A stretch of 64,000 bases of DNA from Paracoccaceae bacterium (GCA_018222585.1 JAAFAB010000002.1:682001-746000), one strand, 5' to 3'; positions 19,068 through 29,199 are shown, numbered from the stretch's first letter. Made by a program: numbers and translations. The notes: generated by a model from the letters alone, not told the origin.

Positions 19068-19528
19068 GCGACTCTTTCGCCCTCGACGACATCGACCGCA
19101 AGCTGCTGCGCGCCCTGGCCGAGGATGCCACTCAAAGCTCCGGCGCGCTCGGCCGCCGCTTCGGCCTGTCGCAACCCGCCACCTGGCGCCGCATCAAGCG
19201 GCTGGAACAGGCGGGCGTGCTGGCCGGTCGCCGCCTCGACCTCGACCTGAAGCGCCTGGGCTTCGGGGTGACGGTCTTTCTCGGCATCCGCCTCGCCACC
19301 AAGGGCCGCGCCTCACTGGAGGAATTCGAACGCGCCGTCTCTGCCATCCCCGAGGTGCAGACCATCGAGCATATCCTCGGCGTCTACGACTACCGCCTGC
19401 GCGTCGCCGCCCGCGACCTGCCGGATTTCGAGCGGGTTCTGCGTCGCCGCGTGATGACCCTGCCCGGCGTCGGCAGCGTCGACGCCAATGTCATGCTCTC
19501 GGAAGAACGCCTGCCCGGACCGCTCTAG
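19064..19528 (+). CDS. Lrp/AsnC family transcriptional regulator (second of a pair)
   Basis: 154 aa with the same architecture as its upstream neighbour: HTH (DIDRKLLRALAEDATQSSGA ... FGLSQPATWRRIKRLEQAGVL) and RAM domain ending IEHILGVYDYRLRVAARDL. GTG start inside the previous stop region (GTGA overlap). The two proteins are clearly paralogous, which suggests they may form mixed oligomers; that is inference. A diverged copy of the dispersed repeat follows at 19566. Confidence 0.9.
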   Translation: MSDSFALDDIDRKLLRALAEDATQSSGALGRRFGLSQPATWRRIKRLEQAGVLAGRRLDLDLKRLGFGVTVFLGIRLATKGRASLEEFERAVSAIPEVQTIEHILGVYDYRLRVAARDLPDFERVLRRRVMTLPGVGSVDANVMLSEERLPGPL

Positions 19529-19565
19529 ACAGGGAACAAGGCGCCAACCCCATTCCCTATTCGAC

Positions 19566-19620
19566 GGCTGAAAATACTCCGGGGGAACCTGCCGCAGGCA
19601 GGTGGGGGCAGCGCCCCCCT
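19566..19620 (-). repeat. Dispersed repeat, copy 4 (inverted, diverged)
   Basis: GGCTGAAAATACTCCGGGGG continuing through an inner hairpin (ACCTGCC-GCA-GGCAGGT) and GGGGGCAGCGCCCCCC. It matches the tail of copy 3 (AAATACTCCGGGGG...ACCT.C.GCAGG..GGTGGGGGCAG) and, in reverse complement, the GGAGTATTTTCAGCC core of copies 1 and 2. It lies between the convergent lrp and ubiH-type genes and may act as a terminator. Confidence 0.7.
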
Positions 19621-20819
19621 TACCCCTTCGCCCCAAGCCCCATCTGCATCAACACCTTGCGCACCGGCGCGGCCGCGTAGAGCGCATCCAGCCCGGCGGC
19701 GCGCAGATCGCGCAGGGGCTGGGCCGAGATCTGGCTGGCACGGTTCAGCGCGTCGATTCCGGCAGCGCGGATCTGCACCTCGCGGTGGCGGGCGCGATGG
19801 TAGTCCGCCATCATCCGCGCGTCGCCCAGCCGGTCCGGCGCCGTGCGGGCCAGGTCGCGCAGACAGCGCAGATCGCCAAGGGACATGTTCAGCCCCTGCG
19901 CTCCGATCGGCGGCACGACGTGGGCGGCCTCGGCCATCAGTGCCAGGCGCTCGCCGGACATGTGCTCGGCGACCTGGGTGATGATCGGCCAGACCGACCG
20001 GCGGCTGATCAGGCTCAGCGGCCCCAGGATCTGGCAGCTGCGCCGGTTCATCTCGGCCTCGAAGTCGGCCACCTCCAGCGCGGCCAACTCCTGCACGCGG
20101 GGGCCGTCCTCCATCCAGACCACGGCCGAACAATGCCGGCCCTCGTGATCGGGCAGGGGGACAAGCGTGAAGGGCCCGCCCGAGCGGTGGATCTCGGTCG
20201 AGACATTCTCATGCGGCAGCGGATGGCTGACCGAAAAGGCCAGCGCCTTCTGGCCGTAGCGCCGGGTCGAAACCCCGATCCCCGCCGCCTGCCGCATCGG
20301 TGAGTTGCGCCCGTCGGCGGCCAGCACCAGCCTTGTCCTGACACGCTTGCCATCGGTCAGGCCGACAATCGCCTCGGCCTCGCGGGTGAACAGGCTGGAG
20401 GTGCCGGTGCCGGCACGGAAGGTCACGTTCTCCAGCTCGTCCAGCCGGGCCAGGATCTCGCGGCGCAGCAGCCAGTTGGGAAGGTTCCAGCCAAAGGGCA
20501 GATCCGAGATATCGGTGGAGTCGAAATCGCGGATCACCCGGGGCTCGGGCTCGGGGCCGCCGGCATCGACGATGCGCATGATGCGCAGCGGCGCGGCATG
20601 GCTGGCAAGGTGATCCCAGATGCCGGCCTCGGCCAGCAGGGCCTGGGCCGGCTGCAGGAAGGCGGTGGTGCGCAGGTCGGCACCCGCCGCCGTGGCCTCG
20701 GTGACGGGCGGCGCGGGATCCAGGCAGAGCACGCGGACCCCTTCCGCCCCCATGACGGCGGCGGCTGTCAGCCCGGCCACGCCCCCGCCCGAGATCACGA
20801 TATCGAAGTCGAACTCCAT
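19620..20819 (-). CDS. FAD-dependent ubiquinone-biosynthesis hydroxylase (UbiH/UbiF/COQ6 family)
   Basis: 399 aa flavoprotein monooxygenase. The N-terminal FAD dinucleotide fold is DIVISGGGVAGLTAA, the mid-protein DG motif is VLAADGRNSPMRQAAGI, and the C-terminal FAD-ribityl motif is ERLALMAEAAHVVPPIGAQGLNMSLGD, all in family order. It most likely hydroxylates the ubiquinone ring; which position cannot be told from sequence. A small membrane protein gene lies just upstream in the same direction (13-bp gap). Confidence 0.85.
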   Translation of the reverse strand: MEFDFDIVISGGGVAGLTAAAVMGAEGVRVLCLDPAPPVTEATAAGADLRTTAFLQPAQALLAEAGIWDHLASHAAPLRIMRIVDAGGPEPEPRVIRDFDSTDISDLPFGWNLPNWLLRREILARLDELENVTFRAGTGTSSLFTREAEAIVGLTDGKRVRTRLVLAADGRNSPMRQAAGIGVSTRRYGQKALAFSVSHPLPHENVSTEIHRSGGPFTLVPLPDHEGRHCSAVVWMEDGPRVQELAALEVADFEAEMNRRSCQILGPLSLISRRSVWPIITQVAEHMSGERLALMAEAAHVVPPIGAQGLNMSLGDLRCLRDLARTAPDRLGDARMMADYHRARHREVQIRAAGIDALNRASQISAQPLRDLRAAGLDALYAAAPVRKVLMQMGLGAKG

Positions 20820-20831
20820 CCGTCGGTCCTT

Positions 20832-21062
20832 TCAGCCCCGCGTCAGCAGGATCAGTATCACGAACATCACCGGCACCAGCGCAAGCGCGGTCAGCCCGAG
20901 TGCCACCAGTCCCCAGGTCTTCACCGCCAGCACCATGGCAGTCAGCACGATCAGCGCGGCATAGCCGATATGGCCGCGAAAGTCCCTCTCCAGATCGCGC
21001 AGGATCCAGCCGATCAGGGGAATGAAGTGATAGAGGCGGCGGGGGGCGGCAAGGGTGGTCAT
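20832..21062 (-). CDS. Small two-helix membrane protein of unknown function
   Basis: 76 aa. Two hydrophobic segments (about residues 32-48 and 50-72: GYAALIVLTAMVLAVKTWGL and VALGLTALALVPVMFVILIL) follow a basic, aromatic N-terminus. It sits 12 bp upstream of the UbiH-type gene on the same strand and probably shares its transcript. Not recognised; no function proposed. Confidence 0.65.
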   Translation of the reverse strand: MTTLAAPRRLYHFIPLIGWILRDLERDFRGHIGYAALIVLTAMVLAVKTWGLVALGLTALALVPVMFVILILLTRG

Positions 21063-21134
21063 GGCGTCTCCGTCAGATGTCCTGACCCTGAGATGGGGGC
21101 AAAACAGACCCGTGGCAAAGCGACATCCGGTCGC

Positions 21135-21779
21135 TCATGCCAGCTGCCGGAGGAACCCCGCCAGGTTGTCGGTGCTGTAGTGGATATGGGGTGCCTCGAC
21201 GGGATCGGGGGCGACATGGACGCAGCGCAGACCCATGGCGAAAGGTTCGATCAGGTTGCGGGGATCGTCCTCGAACATCGCGGCGCGGGTCGGGTCCAGC
21301 CCGTCGGTGCCGAAGATCGTGTCATAGGCGGCGCGGTCGGGCTTGGGGTGGAAACCGGCGTGTTCGATCCCGTAGATCGCATCGAAGAGCCCGGAGAGCC
21401 CGCGTGCCTCCAGCACCCGCTCGGCATAGGGGCCCGAGCCGTTGGTGAAGACGATCCTGCGGCCGCGCAGGTCGGTGATCCCCGCCGCCAGCTCGGGATC
21501 GCGGGTGAGGTGGCTCATGTCGATCTCGTGGACATCGCTGAGGTAGGGGCCGGGGTCGACATCATGCAGGCGCATCAGACCCGCAAGCGTCGTGCCGTGG
21601 TCGCGCCAGTAGTCGCGGCGCATCCGGTCGGCCTCGGCCTCGGACACGCCAAGGACCTTGACCACCCAGGCGGTCATCCGCACCTCGATCTGGTCGAAGA
21701 GCCGCGCCTCGGGGGGATAAAGGGTATTGTCCAGGTCGAAGACCCAGGTGGTGACGTGATCGAAAGCATTGCCTGGCAT
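21135..21779 (-). CDS. Pyrimidine 5'-nucleotidase-type HAD hydrolase
   Basis: 214 aa HAD-superfamily phosphatase. Motif I is WVFDLDNTLYPPEA (DxDxT with nucleophile Asp), motif II IVFTNGSGPYAERVL, motif III lysine around HPKPDRAAYD, and motif IV AAMFEDDPRNLIEP. The DLDNTLYP...F pattern is that of the SDT1/PHM8 pyrimidine nucleotidase group. Cytoplasmic nucleotide dephosphorylation is likely; the exact substrate is not readable. Transcribed toward the UbiH genes, 73 bp upstream of them. Confidence 0.85.
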   Translation of the reverse strand: MPGNAFDHVTTWVFDLDNTLYPPEARLFDQIEVRMTAWVVKVLGVSEAEADRMRRDYWRDHGTTLAGLMRLHDVDPGPYLSDVHEIDMSHLTRDPELAAGITDLRGRRIVFTNGSGPYAERVLEARGLSGLFDAIYGIEHAGFHPKPDRAAYDTIFGTDGLDPTRAAMFEDDPRNLIEPFAMGLRCVHVAPDPVEAPHIHYSTDNLAGFLRQLA

Positions 21780-21880
21780 GGCGCGACGCTAGCCCCGGCG
21801 GCGGGCGGACACAAGCGCTGGCCTTGCATCGGGCCCGCCCCGCTGCCTAATGTGTCGCGACTATGAAAGGAGCCGGCGTC

Positions 21881-22528
21881 ATGGCCAGCAAACCCCCGCA
21901 GGGCGATGCCTATTCGCTGATCCTTGAGGCCATCGACATCGGGCTCTACCGTCCCGGTGACCGGCTTGTGGAAAGCGAGCTGGCCGATCGGTTCGGCGTG
22001 TCGCGGACGCCGATTCGCGAAGCTCTTCAGCGGCTTGAGACCCAGGGGCTGCTGGCGCGCGACGGACGCTCGCTGATCGTCGCCTCGCTGGATCACAACC
22101 AGCTGGCCGAGCTCTACGTCGTGCGCTCAGAGCTGGAGGCGCTGGCGGCGGGCCTTGCCGCGCGCCATGCCACCGCCGAGGAAGTGCGGGTGTTGCAGGA
22201 CATGGTGACGGCCGACCGGCGTCATCTTGGCGATCCGGCGGCGCTGGCGCGGGCCAACAAACGCTTCCACCACCAGATCCACCTGGCCTCGCACAACCGC
22301 TTCCTGGTGCAGCAATTGGACCTCGTGCACCGCTCGATGGCGCTGCTGGCGACCACCTCTCTGGCGGCCGAGGGACGCGACGGCGATGCGCTGAACGAGC
22401 ATGGCGCGATTGTCCGCGCCATCGCCGCGCGCGACGAGGAGGCCGCGGCCGAGGCGCTGCGCAGCCATATCTCGCAGGCCTATGTCACTCGTCTGAAGCT
22501 GGACGCCGAGCGCGACGAATCCCTCTAG
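21881..22528 (+). CDS. GntR family transcriptional regulator (FCD subfamily)
   Basis: 215 aa. Winged HTH at about 5-70 (GDRLVESELADRFGVSRTPIREALQRLETQGLL) and an all-helical FCD effector domain with the metal/ligand His residues (H in ...ANKRFHHQIHLASHNRFL... and ...EHGAIVRAIAARDEE...). ATG 21881 is favoured over 21863 because AAGGAG lies 8 bp before it. The last 44 bases overlap the convergent glycosyltransferase gene. No metabolic target is adjacent. Confidence 0.85.
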   Translation: MASKPPQGDAYSLILEAIDIGLYRPGDRLVESELADRFGVSRTPIREALQRLETQGLLARDGRSLIVASLDHNQLAELYVVRSELEALAAGLAARHATAEEVRVLQDMVTADRRHLGDPAALARANKRFHHQIHLASHNRFLVQQLDLVHRSMALLATTSLAAEGRDGDALNEHGAIVRAIAARDEEAAAEALRSHISQAYVTRLKLDAERDESL

Positions 22529-24404
22529 GGGCGCGGACGCGGGGCAGGGACAGCCCGTGCTGGGTCTTGTCCCAGTAGAAGGGTTTCACCACCAGTTCGT
22601 ACAGCGCCTTGTAGGCCGCGAGGCACCCCAGGGGGTAATAGAGGTGCAAGGTCGGCACCCAGGGCCAGAGGTGGCGGTGCCGGCGGCGCCGGGTCGCGAT
22701 CAGGCCCAGCAGGATGTTCTGGGCCTCGGCACCAAAGAAGAGCACGGCGCAGGTGGTCAGCAGTGGCGCGGGGACGAGATGCAGCAGCGGATGCGGCAGC
22801 CCGGCCAGCATCAGCCAGAATGACCAGAGCAGCGGCGCCAGGAGGAACTGCGACACGGCGGTGATGAAATGGGCGTGAAAGCCGATGGTCCGCCACGGCC
22901 CCAGTTCCCGGTGCAGGCGGCGCGGCTGGCGCAGGTGGACCAGGTAGGTGACCATGTAGCCCTTCAGCCAGCGCGACCGCTGCTTGATCCAGGGCAGGGT
23001 CCGGCAGTTCGCTTCCTCTCCGGTCGTGGTGTCCAGCAGTTCCGTGCGGAAGCCGTGGCGGGCCAGGCGGATGCCCAGGTCGGCGTCCTCGGTCACGTTG
23101 TGGGCATCCCATCCGCCGAGGATTTCCAGAACGTTGCGGCGCATGAAGAGCGTCGTGCCGCCCAGGGGCACCGCGAAGCCCATCCGCGCCATGCCCGGCA
23201 GGACCAGCCGGAACCAGGTGTTGTATTCGACGGTGAAGCAACGGGCGAGCCAGTTCTGGCGCGGGTTGTAGTAGTCGAGCGCCCCCTGCAGGCAGGCGGT
23301 GCGCTCCGGCGCGGCGGCGAAGCGGGCGGCGACGCGGCGCAGCTGGTCGGGGTCGGGCGCATCCTCGGCGTCGTAGATGCCGATGATCTCTCCACGGCAG
23401 AAGTCCAGCGCGTAGTTCATCGCGCGCGGCTTGGTCTGCGGGCTGCCGGCGGGCACCACGACCGTGCGGATCCAGGGCGGCAGGGTCAGCCCCGCGATCG
23501 TGGCCTGCGTAACGGCGTCTGCCTCTTCCAGGACCAGGACGATGTCCAGCCGGGTACGGGGATAGTCCAGCGCCTGCAGTCGCTTGAGCAGCGCCGCCGC
23601 GATCCGTCTCTCGCGGAACAGCGGCACCAGGATCGAAATGTCGGGGAGCGCCTCGTCCGGGATGTCGGGCGGCGGGACGGGGGCAGGCGGGCGCAGCAGG
23701 TGCACCGTGGCGGCCGTGCCCTTCAGCACCATGGCCAGCACCAGTGTCGCGACGGCCCAGCCGGTCAGGGCCACCAGCACCGCGCCGGGATGCAGGACCA
23801 ACGCCAGCACAAGCAGGGCCAGCAGGGCGAAGGTCAGCACCACCCGCCGCCCTGTCACCGACCAGTTGCGGCAGCTCTCAGAGGGCGGAACCCGGCTGGA
23901 CATCTGCCGCACCAGGGCCCCGTGGTGATGTGCCGCCACCGCGGCCTGGATCTGCGCCCGCGGCGCGATCACCGGGCGCAGGCCGAGACGCATGGGACGA
24001 CGCAGCCGGTAGGCCAGCGGGGCCATGATCTCGACGTAGTGTTCGGGGCGGGCGGTGGCACAGACCAGAAGGCCGTCGTGGCTGCGCCAGGGCACGACCT
24101 GGTGGCGCAGGCAGAACTGCGGGTCGAGAAGATCCTGCAGGCCGGGATCGGGCGGGGCCTTGGCAAGGTCCACCGGGTCCAGCCCGTGCTGCCGCGCCAG
24201 CTTCGCCAGCAGCGCGATCTCGTCGATCTGCCCCTCGGCCCATTGCCGACGCAGAAGAGCGGGCGGCGGATGGCTGGCGTGCCCGGTGAACCCGGGCATG
24301 GCCTCCTGAAACATGCCGGCCTGCCCGAGATCCAGCCCCTTAAAGCTGGGCGGACCGACATGTATCGTCCGCTGCGCGTCCAGCTTTCGCAGGTCCGATG
24401 CCAT
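22485..24404 (-). CDS. GT2 family glycosyltransferase with N-terminal GspE/MshE-type domain
   Basis: 639 aa membrane protein. Residues about 45-165 resemble the MshEN/T2SSE_N domain (LLRRQWAEGQIDEIALLAKL ...). Two membrane helices follow (about 187-228), then the GT2 catalytic domain with ISILVPLFRE, IYDAEDAPDPDQL (DAED 345-348), NVTEDADLG (TED 438-440) and QRSRW (475-479), the processive beta-glycosyltransferase signature, and further C-terminal helices. It probably polymerises or transfers a sugar at the inner membrane. Since some MshEN domains bind c-di-GMP, the N-terminus may be a regulatory sensor; that is inference. It overlaps the GntR gene tail to tail by 44 bp. Confidence 0.85.
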   Translation of the reverse strand: MASDLRKLDAQRTIHVGPPSFKGLDLGQAGMFQEAMPGFTGHASHPPPALLRRQWAEGQIDEIALLAKLARQHGLDPVDLAKAPPDPGLQDLLDPQFCLRHQVVPWRSHDGLLVCATARPEHYVEIMAPLAYRLRRPMRLGLRPVIAPRAQIQAAVAAHHHGALVRQMSSRVPPSESCRNWSVTGRRVVLTFALLALLVLALVLHPGAVLVALTGWAVATLVLAMVLKGTAATVHLLRPPAPVPPPDIPDEALPDISILVPLFRERRIAAALLKRLQALDYPRTRLDIVLVLEEADAVTQATIAGLTLPPWIRTVVVPAGSPQTKPRAMNYALDFCRGEIIGIYDAEDAPDPDQLRRVAARFAAAPERTACLQGALDYYNPRQNWLARCFTVEYNTWFRLVLPGMARMGFAVPLGGTTLFMRRNVLEILGGWDAHNVTEDADLGIRLARHGFRTELLDTTTGEEANCRTLPWIKQRSRWLKGYMVTYLVHLRQPRRLHRELGPWRTIGFHAHFITAVSQFLLAPLLWSFWLMLAGLPHPLLHLVPAPLLTTCAVLFFGAEAQNILLGLIATRRRRHRHLWPWVPTLHLYYPLGCLAAYKALYELVVKPFYWDKTQHGLSLPRVRAPRGIRRARRPASDE

Positions 24405-24532
24405 AAATGTACGACCCCTTAAGTCTTTCGCACATCTGTTTCGCAGGACATCCTTAAGCGCCCATTAATGCGAACTTGCGAAAGGCTTTATCAGAGGCCC
24501 GGAGCACCCCGCGCATTAACCGGGAACACGAA

Positions 24533-24554
24533 AGGGCGGCCCGAAGGCCGCCCT
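24533..24554 (-). terminator. Terminator after carA
   Basis: AGGGCGGCC-CGAA-GGCCGCCCT, a 9-bp perfect stem 35 bp beyond the carA stop; on the carA strand the loop is TTCG and the hairpin is followed by TTTCG. Confidence 0.7.
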
Positions 24555-24588
24555 CTGGAAACACGAACCGGCAGGAACGTCCGCAGGA

Positions 24589-25746
<1,158 letters not shown>

Positions 25747-25986
25747 GGGCGACTCTTACGGCTATGGGCAAATTGGCGCATGGCTAGGCCCTCGGGCCGG
25801 GGAGGTCAAGGGGCAGGGGGCCGTGGGAGGGGGCAAAGATGCCCCCGTCGCAGGCATTCCCGTTGCGGTGGCGTCAGGCGCGGGCACCGTGGTGACGTGG
25901 CGACGGCAGGCAAGCGGGAAACCTTGTCGTGCCCGGGCGCGTTCTATAAGGTGACCATCTGCAATCAACGCGAGGGTAGACGCGAC

Positions 25987-26448
25987 ATGCAACTTCGGGA
26001 ACGGGTCAATTCCGCTCTGAAACAGGCGATGAAGGACCGGGCCGGCGATCGGCTCTGCACCCTGCGCCTGATCAATGCCGCCATCAAGGACCGCGACATC
26101 GCGGCCCGGGGCGAAGGCAGCGAGGACGGGGTCGGCGAGGGCGAAGTGCTGGCCATCCTCGGCAAGATGGTCAAGCAGCGCCAGGAGAGCGCGCGGGTCT
26201 ACGAGGAAGGCGGCCGCATCGACCTGGCCCAGCAGGAGCTGGGCGAGATCGAGGTGATCGAGGAATTCCTGCCCAAGCAGCTGTCGGACAGGGAAGTCGA
26301 GAGCGCCATCGACGAGGCGGTCAATGCCACCGGTGCGAACTCGATCCGCGACATGGGCAAGATCATGGGGCATCTGAAGTCCCGCTATACCGGCCAGATG
26401 GACTTCGGTGCCGCCGGCTCCAAGGTGAAGCAGCGCCTCGCCTCCTGA
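25987..26448 (+). CDS. GatB/YqeY domain protein
   Basis: 153 aa, full length for the YqeY family (MQLRERVNSALKQAMKDRAG ... LRLINAAIKDRD ... GKIMGHLKSRYTGQMDFGAA). The family shares the C-terminal helical domain of the GatB/GatE tRNA amidotransferase subunits; a link to tRNA-dependent amidation is inferred from homology, and its own role is unsettled. ATG 25987 matches the family N-terminus; a much longer upstream frame reads antisense through carA. Ends at a strong terminator. Confidence 0.9.
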   Translation: MQLRERVNSALKQAMKDRAGDRLCTLRLINAAIKDRDIAARGEGSEDGVGEGEVLAILGKMVKQRQESARVYEEGGRIDLAQQELGEIEVIEEFLPKQLSDREVESAIDEAVNATGANSIRDMGKIMGHLKSRYTGQMDFGAAGSKVKQRLAS

Positions 26449-26475
26449 GACCGGGACAACCCGGGACGAGACAGG

Positions 26476-26504
26476 ACCCCGGTGCCGCTGGCACCGGGGT
26501 TTTT
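26476..26504 (+). terminator. Rho-independent terminator after yqeY
   Basis: ACCCCGGTGC-CGCTG-GCACCGGGGT, a perfect 10-bp stem followed by TTTTTCG, 27 bp after the yqeY stop. Confidence 0.9.
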
Positions 26505-26628
26505 CGTTAACGGTTTGGGGCGGTAACCTTTCCGGTTTCTTGCCAGGGGGAACACCCGGGGCGGCATTCGGGCGGGTTTTGGGCCGGGATGCGACCGAAG
26601 CGGTATCCTGCCGGGGCGATTCGGTTCT

Positions 26629-26654
26629 GGAACCCACCCCTGCGCGACAGGGTT
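26629..26654 (+). promoter_or_regulatory. Candidate EcfG (general stress) promoter for the DUF3008 gene
   Basis: GGAAC at 26629-26633, 17-nt spacer, GGTT at 26651-26654, against the EcfG consensus GGAAC-N16/17-CGTT. The downstream ATG is 30 bp further with an AAGGAGG site between. One mismatch in the -10; the EcfG core operon of this genome is in this window at 57-59 kb. Confidence 0.45.
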
Positions 26655-26683
26655 GTGCCTTGCAGCCGAAGGAGGATCACCAG

Positions 26684-26863
26684 ATGAAAGCCCGATCCGA
26701 AGCCCAGCAGAAGGCCGCCGGCGCGGCCCTGGCCGCTAAGCGTGGAGAGCAGGACCCGGACGACCTGCAAGGCGCTTCGCGCGAGATGTACGATGACATG
26801 ACCGAGGCGGAGCTCGAGGAGATGGCCTCGACCTCGCACGACGATCTGCCCAAGCGGGCCTAG
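26684..26863 (+). CDS. DUF3008 family small protein
   Basis: 59 aa, highly charged and soluble (MKARSEAQQKAAGAALAAKR ... LQGASREMYDDMTEAELEEM ...). It matches the short DUF3008 family, whose members begin with an M-K-A-x-S-x-A-Q-Q motif and contain G-A-S-x-x-M-Y. ATG 26684 follows CCGAAGGAGGATCACCAG, so it is preferred to the longer in-frame start at 26540. A possible EcfG promoter lies just upstream, consistent with a stress-induced protein. Function unknown. Confidence 0.85.
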   Translation: MKARSEAQQKAAGAALAAKRGEQDPDDLQGASREMYDDMTEAELEEMASTSHDDLPKRA

Positions 26864-26887
26864 CCGCTGCGGATTGTCGAACCGCGC

Positions 26888-27358
26888 CTAGGGGCGGCGA
26901 AAGGCGGCGCGAAGCTCCGGCAGCAGGCGCTTGCGCTCCTCCTCGGAGAGGAAGGCGCCGATCTCGACCTCCCGGCCATTGCCGGAAAGCGTCAGGTAAT
27001 GCGGCACCGGGCCGCCGGTCTCGTGGTCCGTGACGCGCACCCAGTAGGTATTGCAGTGCCATTCGGCGCGGGCATCGCGCGGCCCGTCGCGGGTCAGCTG
27101 TGTCTCGGTGGGGCCGATGTGCAGATGCTCGTGGATCATCCCGTCGGCGTAGGAACGTCGCAGCCCCCACCACAGACCCCAGAGCGCCAGCAGGGCGAAG
27201 GGCAACAAGCCCCAGAGCGCCAGCGTGCCGAGGAAGGCGGTCAGGGGAATCATCGCAAGGGTGAAGAAGGTCAGGATCACCGCCGCGAATCCCTGCGGCG
27301 GCAGGGAGCGGTGCGGCGTCAGGTCCAGCTCTGTCTCGGTGGTCCAGCGGTAGGGCAT
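26888..27358 (-). CDS. DUF2244 family membrane protein
   Basis: 156 aa. Two membrane helices close together (about residues 25-65: GFAAVILTFFTLAMIPLTAF ... LLPFALLALWGLWWGLRRSY) followed by a cytoplasmic beta-rich domain with HEHLHIGPTETQLTR, WHCNTYWVRV and EIGAFLSEEERKRLLPELR, the DUF2244 pattern. It lies directly downstream of ctaD on the same strand with a hairpin between them. The start is MPYRWTTE (27358); an ATG five codons earlier (27373) is possible. A link to cytochrome oxidase is suggested only by position. Confidence 0.8.
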   Translation of the reverse strand: MPYRWTTETELDLTPHRSLPPQGFAAVILTFFTLAMIPLTAFLGTLALWGLLPFALLALWGLWWGLRRSYADGMIHEHLHIGPTETQLTRDGPRDARAEWHCNTYWVRVTDHETGGPVPHYLTLSGNGREVEIGAFLSEEERKRLLPELRAAFRRP

Positions 27359-27372
27359 GGGGGCCTCATGCA

Positions 27373-27398
27373 AAGGGGCGCCACATCGGGCGCCCCTT
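27373..27398 (-). terminator. Hairpin between ctaD and the DUF2244 gene
   Basis: AAGGGGCGCC-ACATCG-GGCGCCCCTT, 10-bp perfect stem, 25 bp after the ctaD stop on the minus strand. It would end or attenuate ctaD transcription before the DUF2244 gene. Confidence 0.7.
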
Positions 27399-27422
27399 GT
27401 CTGTTCCTGTTCGCTCCGGGGC

Positions 27423-29093
27423 TCAGTGCGCCGGGGACTTGTCCCAATCTTCCTGCTTCGGCAGCTGCTCGAAGGTGTGTTCGGGCGGCGGGCTGGGCAG
27501 GGTCCATTCCAGGGTGTCGGCGTATTCGTTCCAATAGTTCGCCTTGGTGATCTTCGCGCCGCGGAACAGCGAGTAGAAGACGATACCGAAGAAGAACACG
27601 AAGGAGGCGAAGGAGATGAAGGCGCCGATCGACGACCAGAAGTTCCACAGCGCGAAGCCTTCCGGATAGTCGATGTAACGGCGGGGCATCCCCTGGCGAC
27701 CCAGGAAGTGCTGCGGGAAGAAGGTCAGGTTGGCACCCAGGAACATCATCCAGAAATGCAGCTTGCCGGCCCATTCGGGGTACTGGCGCCCGGTCATCTT
27801 GCCGAAGTAGAAGTACACCCCGGCGAAGATGGCGAAGACGGCCCCCAGCGACATCACGTAGTGGAAGTGTGCCACGACGTAGTAGGTGTCATGGTAGGCA
27901 CGGTCCACCGGTGCCTGGCTCAGCACCAGGCCGGTCACGCCGCCCACGGTGAAGAGGAACAGGAAGCCGAAGGCCCAGAGCATCGGAGTCTTGAACTCGA
28001 TCGAGCCCTGCCACATCGTCGCGATCCAGCTGAAGACCTTCACGCCCGTGGGCACCGCGATGACCATCGTTGCCAGCATGAAATAGCTCTGCTGGGTCAG
28101 CGACAGGCCGACGGTGTACATGTGGTGCGCCCAGACGACGAAGCCCAGGACACCGATGGCGATGATGGCCAGGACCATCGGCAGGTAGCCGAAGATCGGC
28201 TTGCGCGAGAAGGTCGAGATGACGTGGCTGATGATGCCGAAGCCGGGCAGCACGATGATGTAGACCTCGGGGTGACCGAAGAACCACAGGATGTGCTGGT
28301 AGAGGATCGGGTCACCGCCGCCGGCCGGGTTGAAGAAGGTCGTGCCGAAGTTCCGGTCGGTCAGCAGCATGGTGATCGCGCCGGCCAGGACGGGCAGGGA
28401 CAGCAGGATCAGCCAGGCGGTGACGAAGACGGACCAGGCAAACAGCGGCACCTTGAACAGCGTCATGCCGGGCGTGCGCATGTTCAGGAAGGTGGTGATG
28501 ATGTTGATCGCGCCGAGGATCGAGGAGGCACCCGAGACGTGCACCGCGAAGATCGCCAGGTCGGTCGAATACCCCCCCTCGGTGGTCGACAGCGGAGGAT
28601 ACAGGACCCAGCCGATGCCCGAGCCGAGCTGGTCGTTGCCGCCCGGAGCCAGCAGCGAGGCGACGCCGAGGCCGACACCGGCCACGTACATCCAGAAGCT
28701 GAGGTTGTTGAGGCGCGGGAAGGCCATGTCCGGCGCCCCGATCTGCAACGGCATGAAGTAGTTGCCGAAGCCGCCGAAGAGGGCGGGGATCACCACGAAG
28801 AACATCATCAGGACGCCGTGATAGGTGATCATCACGTTCCAGAGGTGCCCGTTCGGGGTACATTCCGCAGCGGAGGGCCAGAAGCGCGCGCCCTCGAGGC
28901 ACATGAACTGCACCCCGGGATGCATCAGCTCCATCCGCATGTAGACAGTGAAAAGCACCGAGATCAGGCCCGTCACCGCGGCAACGACCAGATAGAGAAT
29001 CCCGATGTCCTTGTGGTTCGTGGACATGAACCAGCGGGTGAAGAACCCGCGGTCGTCCTCGGCCCCGTGGCCCTGTACGGCTGCGTCGGCCAT
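27423..29093 (-). CDS. ctaD: Cytochrome c oxidase subunit I (aa3-type)
   Basis: 556 aa, 12-helix heme-copper oxidase catalytic subunit. Heme and copper ligands are in canonical motifs: [12 protein letters not shown] (low-spin heme His), [21 protein letters not shown] (CuB His-Tyr cross-link region), [10 protein letters not shown] (two CuB His) and [12 protein letters not shown] (heme a3 and a His). The D-channel region [17 protein letters not shown] is intact. It reduces O2 in the inner membrane and pumps protons. Subunits II and III are not adjacent, as is common for ctaD in this order. A candidate FNR box lies 107 bp upstream. Confidence 0.98.
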   Translation of the reverse strand: MADAAVQGHGAEDDRGFFTRWFMSTNHKDIGILYLVVAAVTGLISVLFTVYMRMELMHPGVQFMCLEGARFWPSAAECTPNGHLWNVMITYHGVLMMFFVVIPALFGGFGNYFMPLQIGAPDMAFPRLNNLSFWMYVAGVGLGVASLLAPGGNDQLGSGIGWVLYPPLSTTEGGYSTDLAIFAVHVSGASSILGAINIITTFLNMRTPGMTLFKVPLFAWSVFVTAWLILLSLPVLAGAITMLLTDRNFGTTFFNPAGGGDPILYQHILWFFGHPEVYIIVLPGFGIISHVISTFSRKPIFGYLPMVLAIIAIGVLGFVVWAHHMYTVGLSLTQQSYFMLATMVIAVPTGVKVFSWIATMWQGSIEFKTPMLWAFGFLFLFTVGGVTGLVLSQAPVDRAYHDTYYVVAHFHYVMSLGAVFAIFAGVYFYFGKMTGRQYPEWAGKLHFWMMFLGANLTFFPQHFLGRQGMPRRYIDYPEGFALWNFWSSIGAFISFASFVFFFGIVFYSLFRGAKITKANYWNEYADTLEWTLPSPPPEHTFEQLPKQEDWDKSPAH

Positions 29094-29199
29094 GCTTGCC
29101 TCCTCGTCAGAATGAACTGAAGCCCACGGAAGGCATTCCGCAGGGCTCGCAAATTAGTGACTTTCTATAATCGGCGTGCGGTCGCGACAATGGCCGTAA

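Noticed and set aside
27357-29120. 587-codon plus-strand frame over ctaD
   Set aside because: Asp/His/Gln-rich shadow of ctaD; no start signal or domain.
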